From contig NZ_HF536772.1 of assembly GCF_000312665.1 (NCBI RefSeq), forward strand, positions 1,918,547-1,982,546: a stretch of 64,000 nt of DNA. The letters run 5' to 3'. Within the stretch, counting starts at the first letter, position 1, and each line of letters starts with the position of its first letter. This DNA comes from Rhizobium mesoamericanum STM3625. GTDB lineage: Bacteria > Pseudomonadota > Alphaproteobacteria > Rhizobiales > Rhizobiaceae. Positions 9,002 to 17,196 of this stretch are shown here, in pieces. The notes under the pieces were generated by a model that saw nothing but the letters and a program-made list of their open reading frames with translations, did not search any database and was not told where the DNA came from. A program made the position numbers and the translations under genes.

Positions 9002-9151
9002 ATGATACGAAAGCTAAAATCCGGCGAATATCGGCTCTACTCGCGAAAGGTCGACCCTAAGACCCAAAAGCGCAGGAATCTTGGCACATTCAAATCACGC
9101 GAAGCTGCCGAGAAACATGAGCGCGAGATACAGTACTTCAAACGCCAGTAG
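9002..9151 (+). CDS. 49-residue stand-alone arm-type DNA-binding-like protein
   Basis: 49 aa, strongly basic. The pattern GEYRLYSRKVDPKTQKRRNLGTF followed by an amphipathic helix (SREAAEKHEREIQYF) is that of the three-strand-plus-helix arm/AP2-like fold found at the N-terminus of phage integrases, here with no catalytic domain. GGAGG five bases upstream fixes the ATG; the longer in-frame extension to 8918 has no ribosome site. Small proteins of this look are widespread in proteobacteria but I know of no assigned role. DNA binding is inferred from the pattern. Confidence 0.65.
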   Translation: MIRKLKSGEYRLYSRKVDPKTQKRRNLGTFKSREAAEKHEREIQYFKRQ

Positions 9152-9252
9152 GTGCTGGGTTTGAAGCCTTTGGGCTGCCGCCAGGCGACCGACGATGCCG
9201 CGGATGCTCGCGGGGACGCGAAGGCTGCTGGCGATCGGTGTTTGGTGGCGTT

Positions 9253-9522
9253 TCAGGCCTTGTTGGTGAGCCAAACCGTGGGCGCGCCCAGCACGCCTCC
9301 CGTGCGCATCGCTGCCCTTAGCTCTTCCAGCTTGCCGAAGGCATGAGCTGCCTCGACCGTGGCAAACTCATGGGTGACGGTCACGTCGTTCGGATTGTCG
9401 ATGGCTTGATAGACCGCCTCGGCGGTAACCCCATTTGCCTTCTGCACCGGCGCAAACGCATCATAGGCCTTGCGCCAGGCAGCGTAGTCCGAAACTTCAT
9501 GCCTTACGAACATTGTCGGCAT
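9253..9522 (-). CDS. small ferredoxin-like (ABM/DUF3764-like) protein
   Basis: 89 aa. The motif FVRHEVSDYAAWRKAYDAF, followed by a VTVTHEFATVEAAHAF strand-helix, fits the dimeric alpha-beta barrel group near antibiotic biosynthesis monooxygenases. No catalytic assignment is possible. The start at ATG 9522 has GGGAGAAGG just upstream; the open frame continues to 9792 but is not conserved-looking. It lies 116 bases downstream of the WYL regulator gene on the same strand and may be cotranscribed. Confidence 0.7.
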   Translation of the reverse strand: MPTMFVRHEVSDYAAWRKAYDAFAPVQKANGVTAEAVYQAIDNPNDVTVTHEFATVEAAHAFGKLEELRAAMRTGGVLGAPTVWLTNKA

Positions 9523-9638
9523 CTGCCTTCTCCCGCTTTTTCCGTTGCCACCCAGTTCGGTCCGCCACGGTATCACCGAACGGGTTTTTGCGCGTGAGAA
9601 ATATCCGTCACAGCGCAATGGCCGGTTTCGGTCGGCCG

Positions 9639-10340
9639 TCAGGCGGTTGCGACCACCGGCGGGTTCGTCCATCCACTCGTCCAGAGTTGCCGCAACCGGT
9701 CGCCTTCGCCTCGAAAATAGGCGTCGGCTGCTTCGCAATGTTCCACACGATCGCTGCGGAAATTGCGGATCGCCTGGCGCAACTCGCACCAAGCGACAAT
9801 ATTTGCAGTCTGCGAATAATAGATGAGGGCGATCGGCTGGATCCTGCGCTCCGTCGCGCGGCCTAGCTCGTCACGGTAGTTAAGCTGCAGCTTCTGTTCG
9901 CCGCGAATGGCGCGACGAACAAGACCAAGATCAAGCCCGACAGGGGGTTGGGCAACCGATCCCCAGGCATAGAGGCCCTTTCGCTCCATAGCCTGACGTA
10001 GCGGCGCCGGCACTGCGCCGGCAATCTTCTTATTGACGCCCTTGGCCGCCCGCTTCAATTCCTCATCGCCGGTCCGATCGAGCAACGCCAGCGACAGGAC
10101 GATTGCCTCCATTTCCTCGACTGAGAACATCAGGGGCGGCAGATCGAATCCCGGCCGCATGATGTAGCCGATGCCCCGGCCACCCTCGATCGGGACGCGC
10201 ATCGCCTGCAAGGCGGCGATATCGCGATAGATCGAGCGCACCGTCACCTCGAGCGTCTCCGCCATGGCCGCCGCCGTCATCGGCCTGGTCGCCAGTCGCA
10301 GGATCTGGATGATCTCGAAAAGCCGTGACGCCTTGCGCAT
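9639..10340 (-). CDS. YafY-type transcriptional regulator with WYL domain
   Basis: 233 aa. The N-terminus (residues 1-60) is a helix-turn-helix of the HTH_11 type (ASRLFEIIQILR, then TAAAMAETLEVTVRSIYRDIAAL). The C-terminal part (about 135-220) is a WYL domain, a ligand- or nucleic-acid-sensing module. GGGAGG six bases upstream of the ATG supports the start. It is divergent from the LysE-family exporter 129 bases away, the usual arrangement for a regulator and its target, so it may control that exporter. The effector is unknown. Confidence 0.85.
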   Translation of the reverse strand: MRKASRLFEIIQILRLATRPMTAAAMAETLEVTVRSIYRDIAALQAMRVPIEGGRGIGYIMRPGFDLPPLMFSVEEMEAIVLSLALLDRTGDEELKRAAKGVNKKIAGAVPAPLRQAMERKGLYAWGSVAQPPVGLDLGLVRRAIRGEQKLQLNYRDELGRATERRIQPIALIYYSQTANIVAWCELRQAIRNFRSDRVEHCEAADAYFRGEGDRLRQLWTSGWTNPPVVATA

Positions 10341-10469
10341 TTTTTGCCTCCCTTGGTCCAGGCTCCTGACAATACACTGTCAGTTGGGCAGTCGTATAGC
10401 TCTCCCTATCGGATTGAAAATCAACAGGATCTTGGATATCGACCTTGAATTGGACAGCGGGCAACTGAC

Positions 10470-11108
10470 ATGACTTACAGCGAAAATCTCTGGCTCTACT
10501 TCACCCTTCTCTTCGGCATCATCATCGTTCCCGGCATGGATATGCTGTTCGTGCTGGCCAGCTCCCTGGCCGGCGGCAGGCGCACGGGCATCGCCGCGAC
10601 CGCCGGCATCATCGCAGGCGGGGCTGTGCATTCGCTCTATGGGGCAATCGGCATCGGTGTGCTCGCCGTTCTTGTGCCGACCCTTTTCAACCCTCTGCTC
10701 TTTGCCGGCGCGGCTTACATGGCCTTTATCGGCAGCACGCTGATGCGCAGTTCGATTACCCTCGATAGTGTCGGAGCTGGCGGCTTGCGTTCAGGTTGGA
10801 GGGCGTTTCGACAGGGCGCGGCTACCTGCCTGATGAACCCCAAGGCCTATCTTTTCATGATCGCCGTTTATCCGCAGTTCGTGAAGCCGATCTATGGGCC
10901 GATCTGGGCGCAGGGCCTCGTCATGGGCGTCATGACCATGGCGACGCAGGCCGCCGTCTATGGAACTTTGGCGCTGACAGCGGCGCGAAGCCGCACGATG
11001 CTGGTGTCCAATCCCACGGCGACAATCCTCGTTGGCCGAATTGCAGGAGCGCTCCTCATCGCCGTGTCGATCCTCACCGCCTGGCATGGCTGGCGCGCGC
11101 CGGCGTGA
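10470..11108 (+). CDS. LysE/RhtB family amino-acid exporter
   Basis: 212 aa with about six membrane helices. The N-terminal FGIIIVPGMDMLFVLASSL and GGRRTGIAATAGI segments match the LysE/RhtB translocator signature, in which a Pro-Gly motif follows the first helix. Family members export amino acids or related small molecules across the inner membrane. The substrate cannot be told from sequence. It is divergent from the WYL regulator. Confidence 0.85.
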   Translation: MTYSENLWLYFTLLFGIIIVPGMDMLFVLASSLAGGRRTGIAATAGIIAGGAVHSLYGAIGIGVLAVLVPTLFNPLLFAGAAYMAFIGSTLMRSSITLDSVGAGGLRSGWRAFRQGAATCLMNPKAYLFMIAVYPQFVKPIYGPIWAQGLVMGVMTMATQAAVYGTLALTAARSRTMLVSNPTATILVGRIAGALLIAVSILTAWHGWRAPA

Positions 11109-11245
11109 GTCGCGTGACGAGGTGTAACGGTCTGTCTTTCCTGAAATCTCACCCACTTGTTACTTTTAGAGCAGGAAAAATTTGCAATGATGCCGCCCGT
11201 CCGAAGCCGGGCTTAAAGGGCCTTAGAATCAATTGGAGTGCAGAC

Positions 11246-11695
11246 ATGAGAGTGAGAGCTATAACCGCGGCAGTGCTCATCGCTGGTTTGGGGGCGGTAG
11301 GTGTTGCCATCGCAGCGGAGGAGGGTACGCACGAAGCGCGTTCTGCGCTGATGAAGAAGGTCGGTGGCGCAGCAGGGGCGATGACAGCGATCGCCAAGGG
11401 CGAGAAGCCCTATGATGCAGAAGCGGTGAAGGTTGCGCTGACGACGATTTCGGAAACCGCAAAGGTTTTCCCGGATCAGTTCAAGCCTGGCACCGAAACG
11501 GGCGATAAGGCAGCAAGTCCGAAGATCTGGGAAGACCACGCGGACTTCAAGGCACGTGCCGAGAAGCTTTCCGCCGACGCTGAGAAGGTTCTCGCTCAAC
11601 TTCCCGCTGATGCGGCCGGTGTTGGCGGCGCACTGAAGACGCTGGGCGGTAACTGCGGCGGCTGTCATGAGAAATATCGCATAAAGACGGAATAG
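11246..11695 (+). CDS. cytochrome c' (c-556 class)
   Basis: 149 aa periplasmic heme protein. Signal peptide at 1-23 (ending AIA-A), a four-helix-bundle domain, and a C-terminal heme site CGGCHEKYR; CxxCH close to the C-terminus is the mark of class II cytochromes. Such proteins bind heme covalently and have been linked to NO or oxidative stress tolerance and electron transfer. GGAG seven bases before ATG 11246 sets the start; the frame runs upstream into the previous gene without meaning. A strong terminator follows. Confidence 0.9.
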   Translation: MRVRAITAAVLIAGLGAVGVAIAAEEGTHEARSALMKKVGGAAGAMTAIAKGEKPYDAEAVKVALTTISETAKVFPDQFKPGTETGDKAASPKIWEDHADFKARAEKLSADAEKVLAQLPADAAGVGGALKTLGGNCGGCHEKYRIKTE

Positions 11696-11719
11696 CGATC
11701 CCGGCATTTCAGTCCAACG

Positions 11720-11756
11720 ATCCGCGCCAGCCTTGCCGCTGGTGCGGATTGTTTTA
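11720..11756 (+). terminator. intrinsic terminator after cytochrome c'
   Basis: 12 bp stem with one G-T pair (ATCCGCGCCAGC with GCTGGTGCGGAT), 6-base loop and TGTTTT. It separates the two cytochrome genes into different transcripts. Confidence 0.8.
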
Positions 11757-11792
11757 TGTTTTCAATAACGTTATCGGCAGCGGGAGCGGCAG

Positions 11793-12710
11793 ATGATTCG
11801 CAGGTTCGTCCGGTTTTTGCTCTGTCTCGTCGGCGTGGTTGTTATCGGCGGAGCCGCCTTCTATTTCATCACCGCGCCGAACGCGCTTCCCGAAAGTCAC
11901 TGGGCCAATCTTGGCGAACCCGATCTGAAGAACGGTGAGATGGTCTTCTGGACGGGTGGCTGCGTGAGCTGTCACGCGATGCCTGGGTCGGAGGGGGATG
12001 CCAAGCTCACTCTTTCAGGCGGCCTGGCGCTGAAGAGCCCTTTCGGGACCTTCCACGTTCCCAATATCTCGCCTGACGAAAAGGCAGGCATCGGGGCATG
12101 GACGCTGGCGCAGTTCGGCAACGCAATGAAACGCGGCGTCGCGCCAAACGGACAGCACCTCTATCCATCGTTTCCCTTTAACTCGTATGCCCGGATGAGC
12201 GACAGGGATATCAACGACCTCTTTGGCTTTCTGAAGACGCTGCCGAAAAGCAGCAATGTCTCCCCGCCGCATGAGCTACCGTTCCCTTTTAACATCCGGC
12301 TGGCGCTCGGCGTCTGGAAGTTCCTCTATTTCAACAATGAACCGCGTGTTGCACTCACGGCCAATGTCGATAACAGGATCAAGCGCGGGATGTATCTCGT
12401 CGAAGGCGCCGGCCACTGCGGCGAATGCCACACCCCGCGCGACCAGCTTGGAGGCTTCGAGGCAGGCAGGTGGCTGGCGGGCGCGCCAAATCCGGAAGGC
12501 AAGGGCAGGATACCCGACATCACGCCGGGGGCGAAAACCGTCGGCTCGTGGAGCGAGGGGGATATCGCCAACTATCTCGAAACCGGCTTTACTCCCGACT
12601 TTGATTCGGCTGGCGGCTCGATGGCCGAGGTCCAGCGCAACCTTGCTCACTTGCCGAAATCGGACCTCGAGGCAATCGCGGCCTACCTAAAGGCGATTCC
12701 GAAGCGCTAG
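11793..12710 (+). CDS. membrane-anchored diheme cytochrome c
   Basis: 305 aa. An N-terminal membrane anchor (about 7-28) is followed by two cytochrome c domains, with heme sites CVSCH (about residue 57) and CGECH (about residue 210). Architecture and the YPSFPFNSYARMSD segment match the cytochrome subunits of membrane-bound alcohol/gluconate-type dehydrogenases, but here with two hemes, not three, and no dehydrogenase gene beside it. It likely passes electrons in the periplasm towards the respiratory chain. The ATG has GGGAG six bases upstream. Confidence 0.85.
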   Translation: MIRRFVRFLLCLVGVVVIGGAAFYFITAPNALPESHWANLGEPDLKNGEMVFWTGGCVSCHAMPGSEGDAKLTLSGGLALKSPFGTFHVPNISPDEKAGIGAWTLAQFGNAMKRGVAPNGQHLYPSFPFNSYARMSDRDINDLFGFLKTLPKSSNVSPPHELPFPFNIRLALGVWKFLYFNNEPRVALTANVDNRIKRGMYLVEGAGHCGECHTPRDQLGGFEAGRWLAGAPNPEGKGRIPDITPGAKTVGSWSEGDIANYLETGFTPDFDSAGGSMAEVQRNLAHLPKSDLEAIAAYLKAIPKR

Positions 12711-12910
12711 CGCTATCGCAAGAACGCCACATTGCACTTTGTCGCGCGCCTGAACGACGCATGGAATAGATTGCCAATCTGACGCCACCCGCGGCGATCA
12801 CGAGTGAAATCGCGGGCTTTGTAAGCGCGACTCCACGCTTGGGCAATTTTGGCTGGGAAAATTTCGGGCCTCCGATCGGGCTGCAATTGGCGCGGCCGTA
12901 TGGGGCGCCA

Positions 12911-13489
12911 CTAAGCTGCCTTCGGCTGATGCTCGGCGCCAAACATCAGCACATACTGGTCGAGTTCGTCGCCGCCATGTCCGAGCGCTCGGTAGATTTC
13001 AGCGGCAAAGGTCATCGGTGCCGATCCCGGCGCCGTCACCAGTTTTCCGGCGCGCACGGCTTGCGGGCTATCCTTGTAAAGCGCGTGGCCGGCGTAGCCC
13101 GGCGCGCTGGCAATGAAGTCGGCGGCATTGCTGGTGTGGTCGGTGGCATCAAGCACCCCCGCACGCGCAAGCGCCAGTGTCGCGCCGCAGATTCCGGCGA
13201 CGAGTTTGCCGTGGGTCGTGAAGTCGCCGATGACAGGTTTCAGATCGGGCGCCTTTTCGGTTTCCCAGATCGTCCCGCCGCAAAGCACAAGGCCGTCGAA
13301 AGCGCTGGCATGCAGATTTTCCGCAACCGCGTCGGCTGCAACCCGCATGCCGCCCATCGAGCGAACTTCCTCTCCCTCGGGCGTTGCGATCACCACGTCG
13401 AAGCCGAAATAGGAGCGCGCGGAGGCCGTCAGTTGGGCGACCTCCCAGTCAGCGAATCCATCCGTGAGGACGATTGCAAGTCGGGTCAT
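12911..13489 (-). CDS. DJ-1/PfpI family protein
   Basis: 192 aa, class I glutamine-amidotransferase-like fold. The nucleophile elbow is AGICGAT (Cys about residue 100), preceded by DGLVLCGG. This is the pattern of DJ-1/PfpI proteins that act as proteases, glyoxalases or deglycases in different lineages. AGGAG is correctly placed before ATG 13489. The stop of the GNAT gene lies 42 bases upstream on the same strand, so the two are likely cotranscribed. Confidence 0.85.
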   Translation of the reverse strand: MTRLAIVLTDGFADWEVAQLTASARSYFGFDVVIATPEGEEVRSMGGMRVAADAVAENLHASAFDGLVLCGGTIWETEKAPDLKPVIGDFTTHGKLVAGICGATLALARAGVLDATDHTSNAADFIASAPGYAGHALYKDSPQAVRAGKLVTAPGSAPMTFAAEIYRALGHGGDELDQYVLMFGAEHQPKAA

Positions 13490-13531
13490 CCGTTTCTCCT
13501 TGCAGGCTGTCCGGGGGGCGGGCGATGCCGC

Positions 13532-14026
13532 TTATGCCAAAGCTTGCATATAGCGCATGCCGGTGACCGGGCGAGGCACGAAATCCAGATTCTCGTAGAA
13601 CCGATGGGCCTGCACGTTGCCGGTGGCTGCGCTGACCGAGAGGTAGCCGCAGCCGGCGCCGCGGGCCATATCGCGTGCTCGGTTGACGAGATGCTGGCCG
13701 ACGCCGTGGCCGCGATGGCCGTCCCGCACGAAGAGATGATGCAGATCCATGCCACGCGCACCGTCCTGCGCTCTGTAGAGCGGCACGAGAATGGCGTAGC
13801 CGATCAGGCCTTCGTCGCTCTCGGCAACCAGGGCGCTGATCCATGGCACCGGGCCGAACAGATCACGCTCAAGCTGTTCCGGGGTCGACGCCGCGGCGTC
13901 GCCGTGATGCTTTGCGAGCAGGGTGATCATTTCGCTGAGTTCCGGGAGGTCGCGCGGCTTGGCCGCGCGGATATTGATCACCGGTGGGCGGATCAATGAG
14001 ATTTCGCTGTCGTCGATTTCAACCAT
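13532..14026 (-). CDS. GNAT family N-acetyltransferase
   Basis: 164 aa from ATG 14026; the frame reaches a TTG at 14107 but AAGGA precedes 14026. Typical GNAT layout: acetyl-CoA loop HLFVRDGHRGHGVGQHLV (R/Q-x-x-G-x-G/A) and the C-terminal AHRFYENLDF segment. It transfers an acetyl group to an unknown amine. It is the first gene of a likely pair with the DJ-1/PfpI gene, and divergent from dmeR. Confidence 0.85.
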   Translation of the reverse strand: MVEIDDSEISLIRPPVINIRAAKPRDLPELSEMITLLAKHHGDAAASTPEQLERDLFGPVPWISALVAESDEGLIGYAILVPLYRAQDGARGMDLHHLFVRDGHRGHGVGQHLVNRARDMARGAGCGYLSVSAATGNVQAHRFYENLDFVPRPVTGMRYMQALA

Positions 14027-14306
14027 GGTCTTCGCGTCCTTGTGTGGTGTTCTGCCGTCAGGACGCTGCCGATACAACAAAGCCGCCTGACGGCGGCTTG
14101 TTGACAATATGATCTGTCCGGCCGCCCTTTACAGGTACAGCCAAAAATACGAGCTGGTGATGTGCGCGTTCTTGATCATGCGTCGATAGATCATTCAGAA
14201 TGCGTCGTTTGTCAATGGGGTTTACGCGTGGGCACCCGGAGGCGCGTGGGCGTCTGTGGACATGAGCCGTTGTCCATCGAGGGGACTTTTCATCATCAAG
14301 TCACTG

Positions 14307-14327
14307 GTATAGGGTACCCCCCTATAC
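14307..14327. promoter_or_regulatory. DmeR operator, 8-5-8 inverted repeat
   Basis: GTATAGGG, TACCC, CCCTATAC: a perfect 8 bp inverted repeat around a 5-base G/C tract, ending 14 bases before the dmeR ATG. The right half overlaps a possible -10 (TATACT, 14323-14328), so binding would block transcription. This is the A/T-flanked G/C-tract form used by RcnR/DmeR repressors. Confidence 0.85.
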
Positions 14328-14341
14328 TAAATGGATGCGTC

Positions 14342-14614
14342 ATGTCCCACACCACACACCAGAAGAAGAAGCTGATCGCCCGCGTGAGCCGTCTGAAAGG
14401 CCAGTTGGAGGCCGTCGAGCGCGCTCTGGAGATAGAGCGACCCTGTGGAGAGATCTTGCAGCTGCTTGCCTCGATCCGTGGCGCGCTGAACGGCCTGACC
14501 GGCGAGGTGCTGGACGATCATCTGCACGAGCATGTCCTGCATGCCGCCGATGAGAAGGCCCGGGCGGAAGCCGTCGAAGAGATATCCGAAGTTCTGCGAA
14601 CCTATATTCGCTAA
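14342..14614 (+). CDS. dmeR: nickel/cobalt-responsive repressor of the RcnR/CsoR family
   Basis: 90 aa all-helical metalloregulator. His3, Cys35, His60 and His64 are all present, the exact set that binds Ni/Co in RcnR and sets this apart from Cu-sensing CsoR and formaldehyde-sensing FrmR. It represses the operon until cobalt or nickel binds. It is followed 24 bases later by a His-rich CDF transporter, the dmeRF arrangement described in Rhizobium and Agrobacterium. The clear operator lies immediately upstream. The ATG at 14342 is preferred because it gives MSHTTH, placing His at position 3. Confidence 0.92.
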   Translation: MSHTTHQKKKLIARVSRLKGQLEAVERALEIERPCGEILQLLASIRGALNGLTGEVLDDHLHEHVLHAADEKARAEAVEEISEVLRTYIR

Positions 14615-14638
14615 GACAACCGACATGAGGAGCGTGCG

Positions 14639-15631
14639 ATGAGCGCACAGGCCGAAACATTTGAGCACAGCCACATTTTCCTGGGTGCCGATCACGACCG
14701 CAACGCCCGCCGTGTCTGGTTCGTTATTGCATTGACCGCGGTCATGATGGTGATCGAGATCGGCGCCGGAACATACTACGGCTCCATGGCGCTGGTTGCC
14801 GATGGTTGGCACATGTCGACCCATGCAAGCGCGCTGCTGATCTCTGCGGTTGCCTACCTTTATGCGCGTCGGCAGGCGCACAATCCCCGCTTCACCTTCG
14901 GCACCGGCAAGCTCGGCGATCTCGCAGGTTTTGCCAGCGCCATCATCCTGATGCTGATCGCCTTGCTGATGGCCTGGGAGAGTTTCCTGCGCATCACCCA
15001 CCCCGTGCCGATCAGCTTTGCGCAGGCGATAGGCGTTGCCGTCGTCGGTCTGCTGGTCAACTTGGCGAGCGCTTGGATGTTGAAAGATGACAATGCCCAT
15101 CATGGCCACAGCCAGGGCCATTACCATCATCACGAGCACCATCATCACCACGACCAAGGCGGTCATGTCCATCATGGCGATCACGCTCATTCGACACATG
15201 CCTCCGACAACAACATGCGCGCCGCCTATATCCATGTCATCGCGGACGCGCTAACATCGGTGCTCGCCATCGCGGCACTGCTCTTTGGCAGCATCTATGG
15301 CTGGCTGTGGCTCGATCCGCTAATGGGTATTGTCGGTGGCCTGATCATTGCGCAATGGTCCTGGGGCCTCATGAAGTCGTCCGGCCGCGTGCTGCTCGAT
15401 GTCGTGCCGCAGGAAGCGGATCTGCAGGACGAGATTCGTTCGGCGCTGGAAACGGGCGGCGAGCGGATCACAGACCTTCACGTCTGGCAGGTCGGACCCG
15501 GCCATCACGCCGCGATCGTCGCGCTCGTGACCCCGCAACCGGAAAGCCCGGCCTTCTACAAGGCGAAGCTAGCACCGGTTACCAGTCTCTCGCACGTCAC
15601 CGTAGAGGTGACGCAGTCGGCAGCCGCTTGA
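14639..15631 (+). CDS. dmeF: cation diffusion facilitator, Co/Ni efflux
   Basis: 330 aa inner-membrane CDF transporter with six helices. Metal-site motifs are in the second and fifth helices (VADGWHMSTHAS and HVIADALTS). A striking His-rich cytoplasmic loop (about 155-190, more than 15 His) lies between helices 4 and 5 and is typical of DmeF. It exports cobalt and nickel by proton exchange. GGAG six bases upstream fixes the ATG. It forms an operon with dmeR under the palindromic operator. Confidence 0.92.
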   Translation: MSAQAETFEHSHIFLGADHDRNARRVWFVIALTAVMMVIEIGAGTYYGSMALVADGWHMSTHASALLISAVAYLYARRQAHNPRFTFGTGKLGDLAGFASAIILMLIALLMAWESFLRITHPVPISFAQAIGVAVVGLLVNLASAWMLKDDNAHHGHSQGHYHHHEHHHHHDQGGHVHHGDHAHSTHASDNNMRAAYIHVIADALTSVLAIAALLFGSIYGWLWLDPLMGIVGGLIIAQWSWGLMKSSGRVLLDVVPQEADLQDEIRSALETGGERITDLHVWQVGPGHHAAIVALVTPQPESPAFYKAKLAPVTSLSHVTVEVTQSAAA

Positions 15632-15697
15632 CGCGACGCATGCGGGCCACAATCAGGCTGTAGCCCTGTGTCCATTGATTCGGGCAGAGGAATTTTC

Positions 15698-16588
15698 ATG
15701 CGTAGCTTTTCGATCCGTCGCCGAACCCTTCTCGGTTCGGCGATGCTTTCCCCCGCCCTGCTTCTGCCGCGCATTGCGTGGTCGGAGAACAGCGATGATG
15801 ACATCAATCGGCGCATGGATGCGCTCGAAAAGGCGATCGGCGGTCACATCGGTGTGTCCGCCATCGACACTGACACCAACATTTCTTTCGGCTATCGCGA
15901 GACCGAGCGCTTTCCCATCTGCAGCACATTTAAGGTCCTAGCCGCCGGGTTGGTTCTGGCGCGTGTCGACAAGGGGCAGGAGACCCTCGAGCGGCGCGTC
16001 GTCTACGAGAAGGACAAGCTCGTCACCTACTCGCCGGAAACGGAAAAGCACGTCGGCGGCGAGGGCATGAGCCTCAGTGAACTTTGCCAGGCGGCGATCA
16101 CGCTTAGCGACAATACGGCCGGGAACTTGTTGCTGGAAAGCTTCGGAGGACCGGCTGAGCTGACCAAATGGTTGCGCACGCTTGGCGATCGTTCGACGCG
16201 GCTGGACCGCTGGGAGACGGCGCTCAATGAAGTCAAGGACGGCGACCCGCAGGATACGACCACCCCCGATGCGATGGTCGATACGCTCGGCAACTTGACG
16301 CTAGGTTCGGCCCTGTCCGAACCGTCGCGCGACAAGCTGATAGAATGGATGGTGGCGAACACGACGGGCGGTGCGCGCCTTCGGGCAGGCCTGCCGGATA
16401 CCTGGAAGATCGGCGATAAGACGGGCACCGCCAACAATGGGAGCGCTGCCGATATTGCTGTCGTCTGGCCACCTGGTCACGGCGCGATCTTGGTCGCTGC
16501 GTACGTAACACAGGCCAAAGCGCCGGTGTCGGAAATCAACCCCGTCTTTGCCGAGGTCGGCAAGATCGTGGCCGATATGGTCGGATAG
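15698..16588 (+). CDS. class A beta-lactamase
   Basis: 296 aa serine beta-lactamase. Catalytic motifs are all intact: STFK (Ser70), SDN (Ser130), RWETALNE (Glu166) and KTGT (Lys234). The N-terminus has a twin-arginine-like signal (SIRRRTLLGSAML), pointing to Tat export, as in several rhizobial and mycobacterial class A enzymes. It hydrolyses penicillins and perhaps cephalosporins in the periplasm. GAGG is seven bases before ATG 15698; the frame extends to 15668 without a ribosome site. It lies 66 bases after dmeF with no terminator between, so partial readthrough is possible. No AmpR-type regulator is adjacent. Confidence 0.92.
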   Translation: MRSFSIRRRTLLGSAMLSPALLLPRIAWSENSDDDINRRMDALEKAIGGHIGVSAIDTDTNISFGYRETERFPICSTFKVLAAGLVLARVDKGQETLERRVVYEKDKLVTYSPETEKHVGGEGMSLSELCQAAITLSDNTAGNLLLESFGGPAELTKWLRTLGDRSTRLDRWETALNEVKDGDPQDTTTPDAMVDTLGNLTLGSALSEPSRDKLIEWMVANTTGGARLRAGLPDTWKIGDKTGTANNGSAADIAVVWPPGHGAILVAAYVTQAKAPVSEINPVFAEVGKIVADMVG

Positions 16589-16651
16589 GACTTTCCCGTC
16601 AAAGGGATGCGACGGAAACGTGAATCTCCGTCGCATCGATCCAATTCCAGT

Positions 16652-17084
16652 TTATAGAAGTCTCGTATCGGCGCTCGGCTTGCCCTTGCCGTCCTCGCCG
16701 GTCAGCTGTCGCTTCAGTTCGTCCGCGATCTGCTTTTCGATAGCCTCGCGCTACTCCGGCGGCATCGCCATCACATTGTCCTCTGTCAGCCCGAGTCGCT
16801 CGAGTATCTGGCTGCAAATCCGCTCCTGGGCGGCAAGATCGGTGAACTCAGACGACGGCGTCATGACGCGCGAGATCTACTGTGCCGTTCATGGTCACCG
16901 TGCCGCTTTTCTGAAGCGCCTATAGTGTGCTGGAGATCGACACTGGCGTGCTGATTGGTTGCAGCGCCACCGTGCCGTGGCGAACACTGACCTCGGTATC
17001 GCTGGATTGTTGCATGTTGCGCTGGCTGGACTGGCTAAAGAGGCTACTTGGTCCATAGCTCTTGGGAATGCTGCTGCCGATCTA
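16652..17084 (-). pseudogene. decayed hypothetical gene
   Basis: Read on the minus strand, two frames join into one protein-like sequence of about 140 residues. The first part runs IGSSIPKSYGPSSLFSQ to MNGTVDLARHDAVV; after a frameshift near 16850 the second runs SEFTDLAAQERICSQILE to PSADTRLL. Lesions: the start codon is missing although AGGAG is still present at 17095-17091; amber codons lie at 16922-16920 (where Tyr would fit) and 16753-16751; and there is the frameshift. I do not know the family. The many lesions show the gene is dead. Confidence 0.6.
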
Positions 17085-17196
17085 AAAAATCTCCTGAAAC
17101 AGTGAGCGGAGAATGGTGCAGCAGATCTGCCCGGAGCTTGTGGTTGGGGCACGCAGAGCCTCTTCAGCGGCGGCCATTCGGCAGGTTTGGCACACT

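Noticed and set aside
12839..13999. A 386-codon plus-strand frame
   Set aside because: Antisense to the DJ-1/PfpI and GNAT genes, both clear by motif.
15121..15200. CAT/CAC-rich run, possible tandem repeat
   Set aside because: It is the coding sequence of the His-rich loop of DmeF, not a DNA repeat element.
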